Source: Ectobius pallidus (Eukaryota > Arthropoda > Insecta > Blattodea > Ectobiidae). From it: 64,000 nucleotides of DNA. Below are positions 23,014 through 32,283 of this stretch, piece after piece. Below the pieces are notes generated by a model. That model saw only the letters and a list, made by a program, of their open reading frames with translations, had not been told where the DNA came from and did no database searches. The stretch's first letter is position 1, and each line of letters opens with the position of its first letter. A program made the translations under genes and the position numbers. The DNA lies in assembly GCA_964059195.1 (NCBI GenBank), contig CAXKWD010000010.1:1680001-1744000 (forward strand), read 5' to 3'.

Positions 23014-23212
23014 CCCCCGGCGTGGTCTTGTGGTTAGCGTTGGTGACTATGGATATGTCAGCCCGGGTTCGATCCCCGGTACCTCCTCGGATTTTTCTGA
23101 GGTAGGGAGGTCTGCTGACCACATGCCCCCAATCCTGCCATCTGCCTATAGGTAGATGACGCAGCGGTCGGGTGGTTGGCCTTGTCCTTTCGGGGATGTC
23201 GCGCCACCTAGG
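23014..23212 (+). mobile_element. Same SINE family (copy 3)
   Basis: Starts CCCCCGGCGTGGTCTTGTGG with A-box TGGTCTTGTGGTTAG and B-box GGTTCGATCCC. It shares TACCTCCTCGGA, ACCACATGCCCCCAATCCTG and GACGCAGCGGTCGGGTGG with copies 1 and 2, and ends near GTCGCGCCACC. Orientation is opposite to the other two. Target duplication is not clear. Confidence 0.85.
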
Positions 23213-23224
23213 AGTAACACTATG

Positions 23225-23580
23225 TAACTTGTTTAATATAACTTGTTACAAATACATGTCAATTGTTACATATAACATTGTGTTATATAACTGATTTTTG
23301 TGTTATATATCCAGTTTTCTGCGTTTACACTCCATTAGCTGCGTTTACATTATGTAACTTGTTTATAAAACTTGGGTTATATAAAACGTTTTCCAAAATT
23401 GTTACAAATACATCTAACTTGTTACTGATATTTGTGTTATTTAACAAGTCCCGCATGGGATGGGACATGTGTAACTTGTTACATGTAACCTGCTACATGA
23501 ACATTTTGCTGCGTATATATAGTAACAATAAACTGTCCACCTAACCACAAATAATTAGATTTATCCAAAAGTTCAATCTA
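23225..23580. repeat. TAACTTGTTAC palindromic repeat block
   Basis: Contains many copies of TAACTTGTTAC, TTACATGTAA and GTTATATAAC, and the terminus-like CTGCGTTTACATTATGTAAC at about 23339. Its last part (AACTGTCCACCTAACCACAAAT, 23531-23552) recurs inverted near 27400-27425, and similar words recur at 29100-29215. It is probably a non-autonomous DNA element family. Boundaries are uncertain. Confidence 0.5.
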
Positions 23581-24464
23581 TGCGTACTCAATTACACATT
23601 CTGTTGAGGACAAGAACGGCATATGACCCTGCCGTAGAGGGAAAATGATGGGAAGGGAAGTTAAGAAGAATCTCTGGTAGCGGAGGACCAATTATTGCTT
23701 AAAAGCAATAATAAAAGGAATAGTAGAGCTAAGTGGACTTATATCACACGATGCTGGATACAGGAATCCGCGGATGTAATTGGAAACAAAACCTTATACA
23801 TGTAACAATACAATGTAACTCTTTATTCACTCGATGTAGGTTAAATAATGCACTGAAATAAACTGATTGAAATACTAAATGAAATATAAGCTGAAATGAG
23901 ATAGCCACACTTGCAATATTCAAGGTAATGCACTTGGCGGGTAATTGCTGGCCACGTGGCGAATAAATGTTCTGTATTTATTGCCAGTAATAATTATTAT
24001 ATCAAAATACTCGTAAGAATTGCTGTGTTCCGTTTAGAATGGATTAACACTGATATCTGGAGAATACTACACTGTATAGCTGATTTACTGTGAACGCGTG
24101 GGTTGCACAATGCACTCGAACTATACACGAGCTTTTAGAAGAATCTAAGAAGCCGATAATGATGAATCTACTGTAATTAGTGTAGATTAAACACTCGCAC
24201 ACGATAATGCTTGCATCTGGAAGTATTATGTATTTATTCGCGATTTAATAGCAAAACCACTGTGGCTATTGTCTACAAATGGCGCGAATCTGGAGAGCGA
24301 TCCAGACTGTCTCATGTTCACGCTGGCTGTTAACTGAACTTGGCGTGACGCCGATATTATGCACTAGGCGTCTTAGGCTTGCACCTGCCTTAGCGCGAGA
24401 CCAGAGAACAAGCGGAAAAAACACATATCACTCCGCTGAGATTGCTGGCTCAGCGAAAATAGAC
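23581..24464. other. Non-coding spacer
   Basis: No gene is supported. A 76-codon frame at 24279 has no motif and runs into the Harbinger-like terminus. Confidence 0.45.
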
Positions 24465-24467
24465 TTA

Positions 24468-25784
24468 TGGCCGAGTGCACCAACCTCGGTATTCAGAATA
24501 CCGCGGTAAAGTTGCTTCGTTTACCCCGGTAATGTCATACTTTCGTTGCACCGTGCTCGGTTTCGACTTTTATCGCGGTAAGATGCAAACCGGCCGTGAA
24601 GGAGCTGTAAAGTGAGAAAACCGCTGTTTTCTTTCCAAGATGGAGATCAGCGTAATGTATCATATTTACGATATCTAGGCCAAAAGCTAATTGAACATAA
24701 AGAATAATGAGAGACAGGTGGGGTCTATTTGAAGAATGAACGATGGTGCATATCTTTGCAAATACTGTGCTGTAACATCGATTGAAATGACTTTTCTTTC
24801 TGACCTCAACCAAACCAGGTTCATCGAGTAGGCTAGTGGGCGTAACCACGATTAGTACGATTAGTACAGTATTTATTGCAAGTTTGAATTCAGACGACAT
24901 ATATATGCAATATAATATTCCATTTTATCCTTATAAACTTTTATTACTGAACAAAAAGGCAACAAATAAATGAAATATGGAAAACCAGTGGTCCTAGGCC
25001 AAATTTAAGTGAATGGCTGCATGCATCACGATATAGCCTGTGTATCGGTATATGGGGTATGTAAATCAATTTATCATACCTGCCCGTACACGAACATAAT
25101 TATAACAGCCCTTTCATGGCTATGCACATGATTTTGCACCTAAAATTTCTACTAGTCGTACGGGAATAAAAGCGAGGCTATGTCGAACTCAGAGGAGAGA
25201 TTTCGTGGTGTTGCTTTGCATTGGATTGCAAACGTGTGAGAATTATTCTTTAAAACATCAATGTTATTTTATTTAAATGTACAGACAGGTGGGATCTATT
25301 TGAAGAATGAACGATGGTACATATCTTTGCAAATACTGTGCTGTAACATCGATTGAAATGAGCTTCCTTTCTCACCTCAACCAGAGGGAAAGCAACTCAT
25401 TTCACGTTTGGTACAGTATCTATGGTACTTGGATTCGAAGTATGAATTCAGACGACATATATACGCAATATAATATTCCCTTTTATCCTTATGAACATCT
25501 TTTTATTGAATAATAAGGCATCAAATACATTGAATTTGGAAAAAATTTTGCCTACTAGCGAGCCACCGTGACTGGCAGACGTGCAGAGAGAGAGAGAACC
25601 AAGCGGCCATGGAAGAAACCATCAAAGAAAAATGGATTCGGAGCAGAGTAACAGCAATATTTCCAAGCATTAGCAAACCGCGGTATTTTCGCAATGGTGC
25701 ACAGAGATTTTGAGAATACCCCGGTATTACGTTTACCGCGGTAACGAAACGGCTGAGAAAACCGGAGAATGGTGCACTCGGCCA
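24468..25784. mobile_element. Harbinger-like non-autonomous element
   Basis: 1,317 bp with perfect 15-bp inverted termini TGGCCGAGTGCACCA, flanked by TTA on both sides (24465-24467 and 25785-25787). A 3-bp TTA duplication is characteristic of PIF/Harbinger elements. ACCGCGGTA/TACCCCGGTA words lie near both ends. The interior has no transposase. It contains an imperfect direct duplication of about 260 bp (from 24713 and from 25283, starting GACAGGTGGG). Confidence 0.8.
24713..25546 (+). repeat. Imperfect direct duplication inside the Harbinger-like element
   Basis: Unit 1 (24713-about 24982) and unit 2 (25283-about 25546) share long runs such as CTATTTGAAGAATGAACGAT and TGCAAATACTGTGCTGTAAC, and both contain ATTCAGACGACATATAT. 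About 300 bp of unrelated sequence separates them. Confidence 0.85.
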
Positions 25785-25860
25785 TTAGAGGAGAGTTTGA
25801 ATATAAAGACTGGCTAGACACGTAACAAAATGCTAGTAAAACCTATAGCTTGCGTGAACA

Positions 25861-26766
25861 CATTCAAACTAGCAAATGTTGACATTACCACTTAGAAATT
25901 GTTAAAATAATTAAAATTGTATTACATTTATATATCTTGTATAACAATTGGTCTCTAAGGTTAAAAGCTGTGCTCTATCATACCATTGTCTGTTGCATCT
26001 CTATTATATGTAATTAAGGAATCGCGCACAATGTGCATTATCTTAACCTAAGACTTAACCTACCCAGTCCTGAACCCGGGAAAGGGATTTTTCACTACTG
26101 AAAAATCCCCGACCCGGCCGGGAATCGAACCCGGGCCGCCGGAGTGGAAGGCAGGCGCGCTACCGACTCACCCTTGGCGACTAATTTTCCAACCACTTCT
26201 CAGAAAATTATTGCCATTAATTTAAAATAACTTGCAGGCGCACTGAAGTCCAGTAATTGTAGATTAATTGAAGATTAATTATAACCACATTGCTGATGGT
26301 TCATGGTAGTATCGCGTTGCGTTAATTGAACTTTGTGGCATTTTTTAGTATCACAGTTGTACTGAGGCAATCCGGACGTCGAAATTTACAGTCATAAATA
26401 GGGACTGATGAAGTTCAAGATATGATCGAAATGAACATATCCAAGAGAGAAATAAATTCCAGAAAGCTCACTTAATGCAACGCGATACTACCATGAACCA
26501 TCACCAATTTGGTTAATATTAATCTACAATTAATCTACAATTATTACTGGATTTCAGGGCGCCTAAGAGTTATTTTATATCAATAACTATAATTTGCTGA
26601 AATTTTACATATGCATAATAGAGATGCAACAGACAATGGAATGACAGTGCACAGCTTTCAACCCAACCAACCGATTGCTATAAATGATATATCAATTTAA
26701 TACAATTTTAATTATTTAAAAAATTTCTAAGTGGTTAAGTCAACATTTGCTAGTTTTAAAGTGTAA
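25861..26766. repeat. Long fold-back element
   Basis: The left arm (25861-26030 and about 26205-26330) pairs with the right arm (about 26466-26766). Matching blocks include AACTAGCAAATGTTGAC / its complement, ATTGTCTGTTGCATCTCTAT / complement, and ATGGTTCATGGTAGTATCGC / complement. The central 130 bp are single copy. The left arm is interrupted by a SINE-bearing block at about 26030-26205 that is absent from the right arm. No transposase is present. Confidence 0.85.
26062..26184 (-). mobile_element. tRNA-Gly-like SINE in fold-back arm
   Basis: The minus strand reads AAGGGTGAGTCGGTAGCGCG (A-box), CCTGCCTTCCACTCC (like the anticodon arm of glycine tRNA, anticodon TCC) and GGTTCGATTCCCGG (B-box). 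A short body follows containing the hairpin TTTTTCAGTAGTGAAAAA. It sits where the left fold-back arm departs from the right arm, so it was inserted after the inverted repeat formed. Confidence 0.65.
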
Positions 26767-26849
26767 TTGAGTACAGTGTGATCGACAATAGCTTTTACTA
26801 CTATATGTGCTGTGATAATATTTGTACATATCCATTTATGCGATATATT

Positions 26850-27165
26850 AGCGCCATCGTCCACGCTGTGGCAAAGGGGATGCGTTCGCTCCTCTCACTC
26901 AGCGGACCCGGGTTCGATTCCTGGTCGGGACAAGTTACCTAGGTGGTTTTTTTTACTGAGGTTTTCCTCACCTGTGAGACAAATGTTGGGTAACTTTAGG
27001 CCCTTGTGGTCCCCAGATATCATCTGGCCGTAATTATCATCTTCATACCATTTTTGCCTTGTTCGGAGTGTTCGTGTTGTATCGGAGGTGGCCCCGGCAT
27101 TGGGCTACTAACTCATCCGGGGTGGCCCTCCATGTCCTTATCTGGTCAATAAAAGTATGTATGTG
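26850..27165 (+). mobile_element. tRNA-derived SINE, another family
   Basis: The head carries a clear B-box GGTTCGATTCC (26910-26920) with a weaker A-box around 26870. About 230 bp of body follows, ending near TCAATAAAAGTATGTATG. It is unlike the three copies between 20 and 23.2 kb. No ORF of note. Confidence 0.55.
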
Positions 27166-27384
27166 TCCCAAAGATAGTTCCTCTCCAGACAGGTTGCGGC
27201 CCTGTAAGGCCCGGGCGGCTTGAGTGAGTTAAATCCTAAAAGGGAGAGGTAGAACTAAGATAAAGGAAGATAATAAGCGCCATCAAGATATGGAACATTG
27301 ATAAAAATTGTTAATAATACATATGAGAGTTTTGTAGAGGGGCATATGTGTGAGATTAGGATATATTATTATTATACTATTGTA

Positions 27385-27480
27385 CATCTGAAAAATCTAT
27401 TTGTGGTCAGGTGGACAGTTTCTTTATACAAACAAACGGGAAAATTAAATTCATCAATATCTAGTAACAAGTTACAGTAG
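27385..27480 (-). repeat. Inverted copy of the 23.5-kb repeat end
   Basis: The reverse complement contains AACTGTCCACC and ACCACAAAT spaced as at 23531-23552, and TAACTTGTTAC near 27470. It is a second member of the TAACTTGTTAC repeat family. Confidence 0.55.
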
Positions 27481-27524
27481 ATAGTTGAGATAATATTGTG
27501 ATAATATTATAGGAGAAAAATTAC

Positions 27525-27597
27525 TCTGACACTGGGACTTGAACCCAGGACCTTTGACTATCCGTGCCAAGGCTCTTACCAACCGAGCTACGCCAGA
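27525..27597 (-). tRNA. tRNA-like cloverleaf, probably pseudo-tRNA or SINE head
   Basis: On the minus strand, acceptor TCTGGCG pairs with TGTCAGA (two G-U). D-arm is GCTC...GAGC, anticodon arm TTGGC-ACGGATA-GTCAA, and T-arm CTGGG-TTCAAGT-CCCAG. The loop centre would give anticodon GGA, but the base before it is C instead of the near-universal U33, and serine tRNAs should have a long variable arm. I therefore read it as a pseudogene or SINE head. It is followed by a T-run on the transcribed strand, like a polymerase III stop. Confidence 0.45.
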
Positions 27598-27599
27598 GT

Positions 27600-28069
27600 T
27601 CAGTTTACAGCGCCATCTGTCGGAACCTAATCTCGAGGAAATATTCCCAGGGAATGTTCCCGGAAATGTTCCCACAATTTCATAAATTCTCTGGAATTTA
27701 TTATTTACGAGCAAGATAACTCGGATACATATTTGTTACTTACATTTAATCATGATTAGGTTAAAACTAAAATCTATCATAAGTTCAAAGATTAATATAT
27801 AATTCATGAAAGAACATAAAAAATGAACATTAATAATTTACGTATAAAATATTGTAATACTGGGTTTTCACATAGTTAACTATGAAAATAGGTTAATTAA
27901 AATTTTCCCTGGTTCTTGAAGGTCAATACAGAAGATTAACAAAAGATTTCATGAAGAGATTGACTATCAATTAGATACAAATTACAGTACGAACCCAAAC
28001 AACTTTTAGGGATAGGCTTCCTTGCATTCTTTAAATGTGTGACCTTGACTTCATCTTAGAAGTTGGTTT
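27600..28069. other. No gene seen
   Basis: AT-rich spacer. GGAAATATTCCC/GGGAATGTTCCC inverted words occur near 27637-27675. Confidence 0.45.
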
Positions 28070-28081
28070 AATCGCTTCCAT

Positions 28082-28490
28082 TGAAATCCATTAGATTTTC
28101 TTCATCATCCTCTTCTTTTTCTTCTTCATCAGAAAGGATGGCAATATCATTACTGTCATCATGGCCTTCATCAACATCATCATCATCTAGGTTTTCTTCT
28201 TAGTCCTTCTCTTCATCTGGATCGTCTGGATTACCAGCACTTTGGGTTTGAACTTCAGTAGATTTACTCTTCTTTTTCTTCTTCTGAGGTTTAGCATTCA
28301 TCAGTTTCCAGTTGTATGAAAGATAAGTGAGTTTAGCTGCTCGCTCAGATGATAGGCGGTTCCTCTTTTTAGATTGCATCCATGAAAACGTACTGAATGT
28401 AAGTTTCGTGGCGGCAGAAGTGACTGCAGGTCCTAAGATTTGGATGGCCACATCTGCCAAGTCGCAAGTTCCTCTTAGCCCTCATAAATC
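28082..28490 (-). pseudogene. hAT transposase C-terminal fragment
   Basis: Minus-strand frame 28460-28200 reads PAVTSAATKLTFSTFSWMQS, then KKRNRLSSERAAKLTYLSYNW. This is the C-terminal dimerisation block of hAT transposases (usual pattern TSAAxERxFSxxxxIxxKxRxxL...). A stop at 28200 is followed in the same frame by an acidic tail (EENLDDDD..., DEEEKEEDDEEN) to about 28082. The conserved E-R before FS has become KL-T. The N-terminal and catalytic parts are absent, and no flanking hAT ends were found. It is a relic of a hAT family different from those at 21.3 and 31.2 kb. Confidence 0.75.
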
Positions 28491-29080
28491 ATGAAAGAAC
28501 TAAATTTCCCCCTAAACTACAGTAGGATTAGCCTAGACCGTAGGACTGATTAATGATTAATTAATAGGCTGTAAACTAATTATATTTAAATTTGTGTTTG
28601 TGTAATACTGAAGGTTTTGGTTTCTGGCATTTTATTTTAATACCAACACAATCTATTAACAATTATGTTAAATTACTTATCTTTACTCCTGTTTAAATAA
28701 GTGTGAGGTATCACTTTATAAAATATAAGTTTATAAAGAAAACCTAAGAGATTATCACGAATTATTATTTTTTAAAAGAAGATGACTTAGGGTACATTGT
28801 TCTGACAATAAGTGAAAAATTATATCATAGGAAAAGGTAATACTTCCCTAGACGGTTCCTTGATGAACATGTGGAATTTTACTGAAATAGTTTCATTTTA
28901 AGGTACCTGGACCGTTAATAAGCAGTAGAACATTCAAAACTAACGATTTTTATAAATGCTCACTTTTGGGGATATTTCCTGCCCAAGGAGATTTTATAAA
29001 TTCCCACTGGGAATATTTCCGGCCCACATCACTACTGTGTAGTACAAAAAATGTATTTTTGTCTCACTAAACGTTAGTTA
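28491..29080. other. No gene seen
   Basis: AT-rich spacer with no supported gene. Confidence 0.45.
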
Positions 29081-29216
29081 TATAAAAAAGTTATATAACC
29101 TATTTGTTAAACATATAACTTGTTACATGTTGTGTATAACTTGTTACATGTTACGTATAACTTGTTACATGTAATAAGTTTATTAAACAAGTTATATAGT
29201 GTAAACTCAGCTTTAG
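29081..29216. repeat. TAACTTGTTACATGT repeat, third copy
   Basis: TATAACTTGTTACATGT occurs three times in tandem (29115-29170). The block ends AACAAGTTATATAGTGTAAAC (complement GTTTACACTATATAACTTG), matching the terminus-like word near 23343. Confidence 0.6.
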
Positions 29217-30830
29217 GCACGATAAAGACCTGAACAAGGGAGGGACGGGAACAACTAGCGCGATGAGGCTGTTGCCTATGTAATAGAGCAATGTGAGGAT
29301 ATTTCATACCCCACAACCCAGTAATTGCAAACTTTCGTTTTTGTCGGCTCCTCCCTTCAATAAGTTGCGGATCCACCTCTGCTGTAGGATGACAAATTTC
29401 AGGGAAGAGGTTTTGTTACTATTTCACTGGATCTTCGTAGTCTGATATTGACACATTTTTTAAAAAACTAACTGGTAATATTCTTTATAACATTTCCCAA
29501 TTGCATTTACCCAATTTTAGATCTCAAGAACGTTTCTCGTAATAAAGGCCATTTCGCGAAGAACCCTATTTAAAAAAATCAATTCTGAAAAACAATGCAC
29601 AGTTTACTAGTAGAGCTATAAGTAAGCTATAAGAGCCAGAATTTTCTAACGAATTAGAATCCATAATTTGCTCAAAGCTTTTTTCAGTTTAGAAGTATTA
29701 TTTTATTATTATTATGTTTCGTAATGAAGTAGTTAAGATTTTATGTTACCGACATACTCGTACTTGTTACTTCGAAATGATACCCGTTATATTGCCAAAA
29801 CGTAAAAATCAATATAGATACACCGCTAATTCAGCGTGATTCACGTTTGTACGTAACTTCGTGAAATGGTTTACTTTCATGAATCTTTAATCAACACAGC
29901 AATTCACAATGGCTAAATGAACCATGAGCCAAGCGCGGGAATGCACCTCCGGGTTCCATAAAATAGATAATAGGCCGATTCCTTTATCTTCCTCAGTAAT
30001 TGCCTATTGCCATTCAGTAAGTAAATAAATACGAGTATTTATATTGCTCTTATTTCCGACCGTTACTAATATGTTAATTCGTAACACCGGTTGTGTGGTG
30101 TGTATTTATGTAAAGTGACCAGATGTTCCGATTGAACCAGAACAGTTTCTACCTGGTCCCCATCGGGTTCTACCGGGAACACTAAATGTTCCAGCTTTTA
30201 GAAATCAAATCGATTTTCTGATCATTTGAGGTTTCAACATATTGTAACAAGGGCTCGTCGGGGTTCAAAATCAGAACACAGAGTTTCTAATTGAAGGATG
30301 GAGGATTCTATATTTCCAGCAACACAATGGTCAGTACAGCCAGAAAACTCCTGAATGTTCTCCAACTCACTCTTCTGCCCGGTGCTCACTGCCACGTCAC
30401 AGAACTGTCCCAGTCCAATCCAGATCAGCTCACCAGCTCTTCCGTTCACCCTTCTCTCCGGTCACTAGTTCCCCGTTGACTAGGTCTTCCACTCGCGGGT
30501 CCCTCCGTTGATTAGTCCCTCCGGTCACTGACTCCTCAGCTTCCCAAGTCCTCAGCTGCGCTGATCGGTTCACTCCTTCCAGGTCCTCAAATCCTCAAGT
30601 CACACTTACTTGAGGTCGCGCTGATCAGTGCTCTCCGTCCAGTTCACACTCTGACGCTGACTCTCTCCCGCTGTTACTGACTGTTACGGACTGACTGTTC
30701 TCCCATCGACTGGCTCATCACTCCTCGCGGACTGACTCCCTCTGACTGGCCGTTCCTACTCACAAACTCTCTCTCCTCTGACTTTCTGACTGACTGCTAC
30801 TGTTACTCTGACTCCATCGGCTTTGCTCGC
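29217..30830. other. Spacer, GC-rich toward the right
   Basis: No recognisable gene. From about 30400 to 30830 the sequence becomes GC-rich with many CTGACT/CACTGACT words. On the minus strand this would be the leader downstream of the TATA box at 30842, and it has a good 5' splice signal (GTAAGT) at about 30602-30607 (complement ACTTAC). The 71-codon minus frame 30449-30234 has no known motif. Confidence 0.4.
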
Positions 30831-30834
30831 GCTC

Positions 30835-31166
30835 CTTATATAGTCCCGACAAATATTCCAGAGCCGGTGTCTCGAAAGTTCCGCCCGCGTGGAATCTGGA
30901 ATGCGCGCTGCGCCGCGCGGGCACACCCCTTAGCGCGAGCTCCTCCCTACAGACCTTCCCCCGCGAAGCGTGGACCAATCGCTATGCCGCTGTCACGCCC
31001 ACTGGCGCTTGTGCCCACTGGTGCTCCTCTGCCGCCCGTCCACTAGAAGGCCACGATGTTTCTAGACTCCGTCGTTCTGGCAATTTCTGGGTGACTCCTT
31101 TTTCTGTCAGTTTCTAGGCGAGTCTTTTATGGCCTTTGTGACATTATATTTGTATTTTTCTAGAAA
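30835..31166 (-). promoter_or_regulatory. Candidate heat-shock-type promoter
   Basis: The minus strand has TATATAAGG (30842-30834) after a GC-rich block. Upstream of it are several nGAAnnTTCn-type units: GAAAGTTC at 30874-30881, TTCTAGAA at 31158-31165, near-matches at 31059-31067, and spaced AGAA words at 31040-31110. Heat-shock factor sites have this form. No heat-shock gene follows leftward within 2 kb, so this may be a captured or orphan promoter. Confidence 0.4.
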
Positions 31167-31655
31167 TGTCAGTCATGAATTCGGTTCAGTATCTTCAAAA
31201 CTCGTACCATAACGCGCCATTATATCAAATGCGTTCATACGCCTACTCAGTCCTGGATTTATCATTAGGCCGTATAGGCCGCGGCCTAGGGGTGGCAGCG
31301 TCTTAGGGGCGGCAGATTGCAGAGAGCGCTCGCTCGCTTTGGTAAACTGTTAAGTTTGTGCGTGATTATAAACGTTAATCAAGTCACGTGCAGATAGATA
31401 GTTTTATATCTATTAAAATAATATGTTTCATATCATTTTGTAAGGCCCAATACTCATTCCTATCCTATGTTACTGTGCGGCCGGCGCGGGTGACTCGGTG
31501 CGTGCGCTCGTACGGGCGGGTAGTGGGGGTGGCTGTTACATCGCCCGCCCGCCCGCGACTCACCGCCACCCTTACCGCCCGCGCAGTCACATAAACATAC
31601 CTACTGGGCCCTAAGGAAAAACAAAAAACAAACAGACAAACCATGAAATGAGGAA

Positions 31656-32252
31656 ATGGAAACAACCTCCAGAGATTCTTTCGGAGTAAACACCTTTTTG
31701 GTCATCCTGGATAAACTGAAAGCTGAATTAGAGAGAAAGCATAATGCATACGTAAACTTCAAAGAAAAATTTTCAGTTTTGACAACAATGGGTGAACTTT
31801 CAACATCAACGAAAAGAGTCACAGCAAAACTCAGTCTCTCGTGCAATATTATTCCAATGATTTAGAGGATGATTTGGTTCAGGAATGTATACATTTTCGC
31901 AGTCACGTTTCCTCTAGTAGGCTAATAATACTGTAGAGAAACCTGAATCAACATCATTACTCAATCTCTCTATGATTTTGATGAACCAATCTCTGTGGAA
32001 CGTTTACCCAAACTTAGATATAGCTCTACGCATCGCGCTTTGCACTCCAGTCACAAATTGTTCCGGAGAAAGGAGTTTTTCTTGATTAAAACATGTAAAG
32101 AATTATCAAAGGTCTCAATTATCATTGTCTCAAGAAAAACTAAACTCTTTGTCTCTTCTGTACATAGAAGCAGCATCAACATCAATAACACTATCAACTT
32201 TGACGATATTATAGATGATTTTGCCAATAAAAAAATTCGTAAGAAATTGTAA
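31656..32252 (+). pseudogene. Internally deleted hAT transposase
   Basis: 31656-31865 reads ETTSRDSFGVNTFLVILDKL with KAELERK following. This matches the mid-region of the hAT transposases often annotated as zinc-finger MYM-type protein 1-like. In shifted frames at about 31995-32250 follow YPNLDIALRIALCTPVTN, CSGERSFS and LKHVKNYQRSQLS, the C-terminal dimerisation block, ending at TAA 32250-32252. Several frameshifts and a deletion of the intervening part make it inactive. Its strand and position fit the hAT ends at 31248 and 34831. Confidence 0.75.
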
Positions 32253-32283
32253 TTCTTGTTTTTACTTTTACTTTATGAATAAT

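Noticed and set aside
24279..24509. Possible gene at the left border of the Harbinger-like element
   Set aside because: The frame is short, crosses the element terminus and shows no motif.
30234..30449. 71-codon minus frame as the gene driven by the heat-shock-like promoter
   Set aside because: No homology I recognise, not the first ATG after the TATA box, and a better splice donor precedes it. Kept only as an open possibility.
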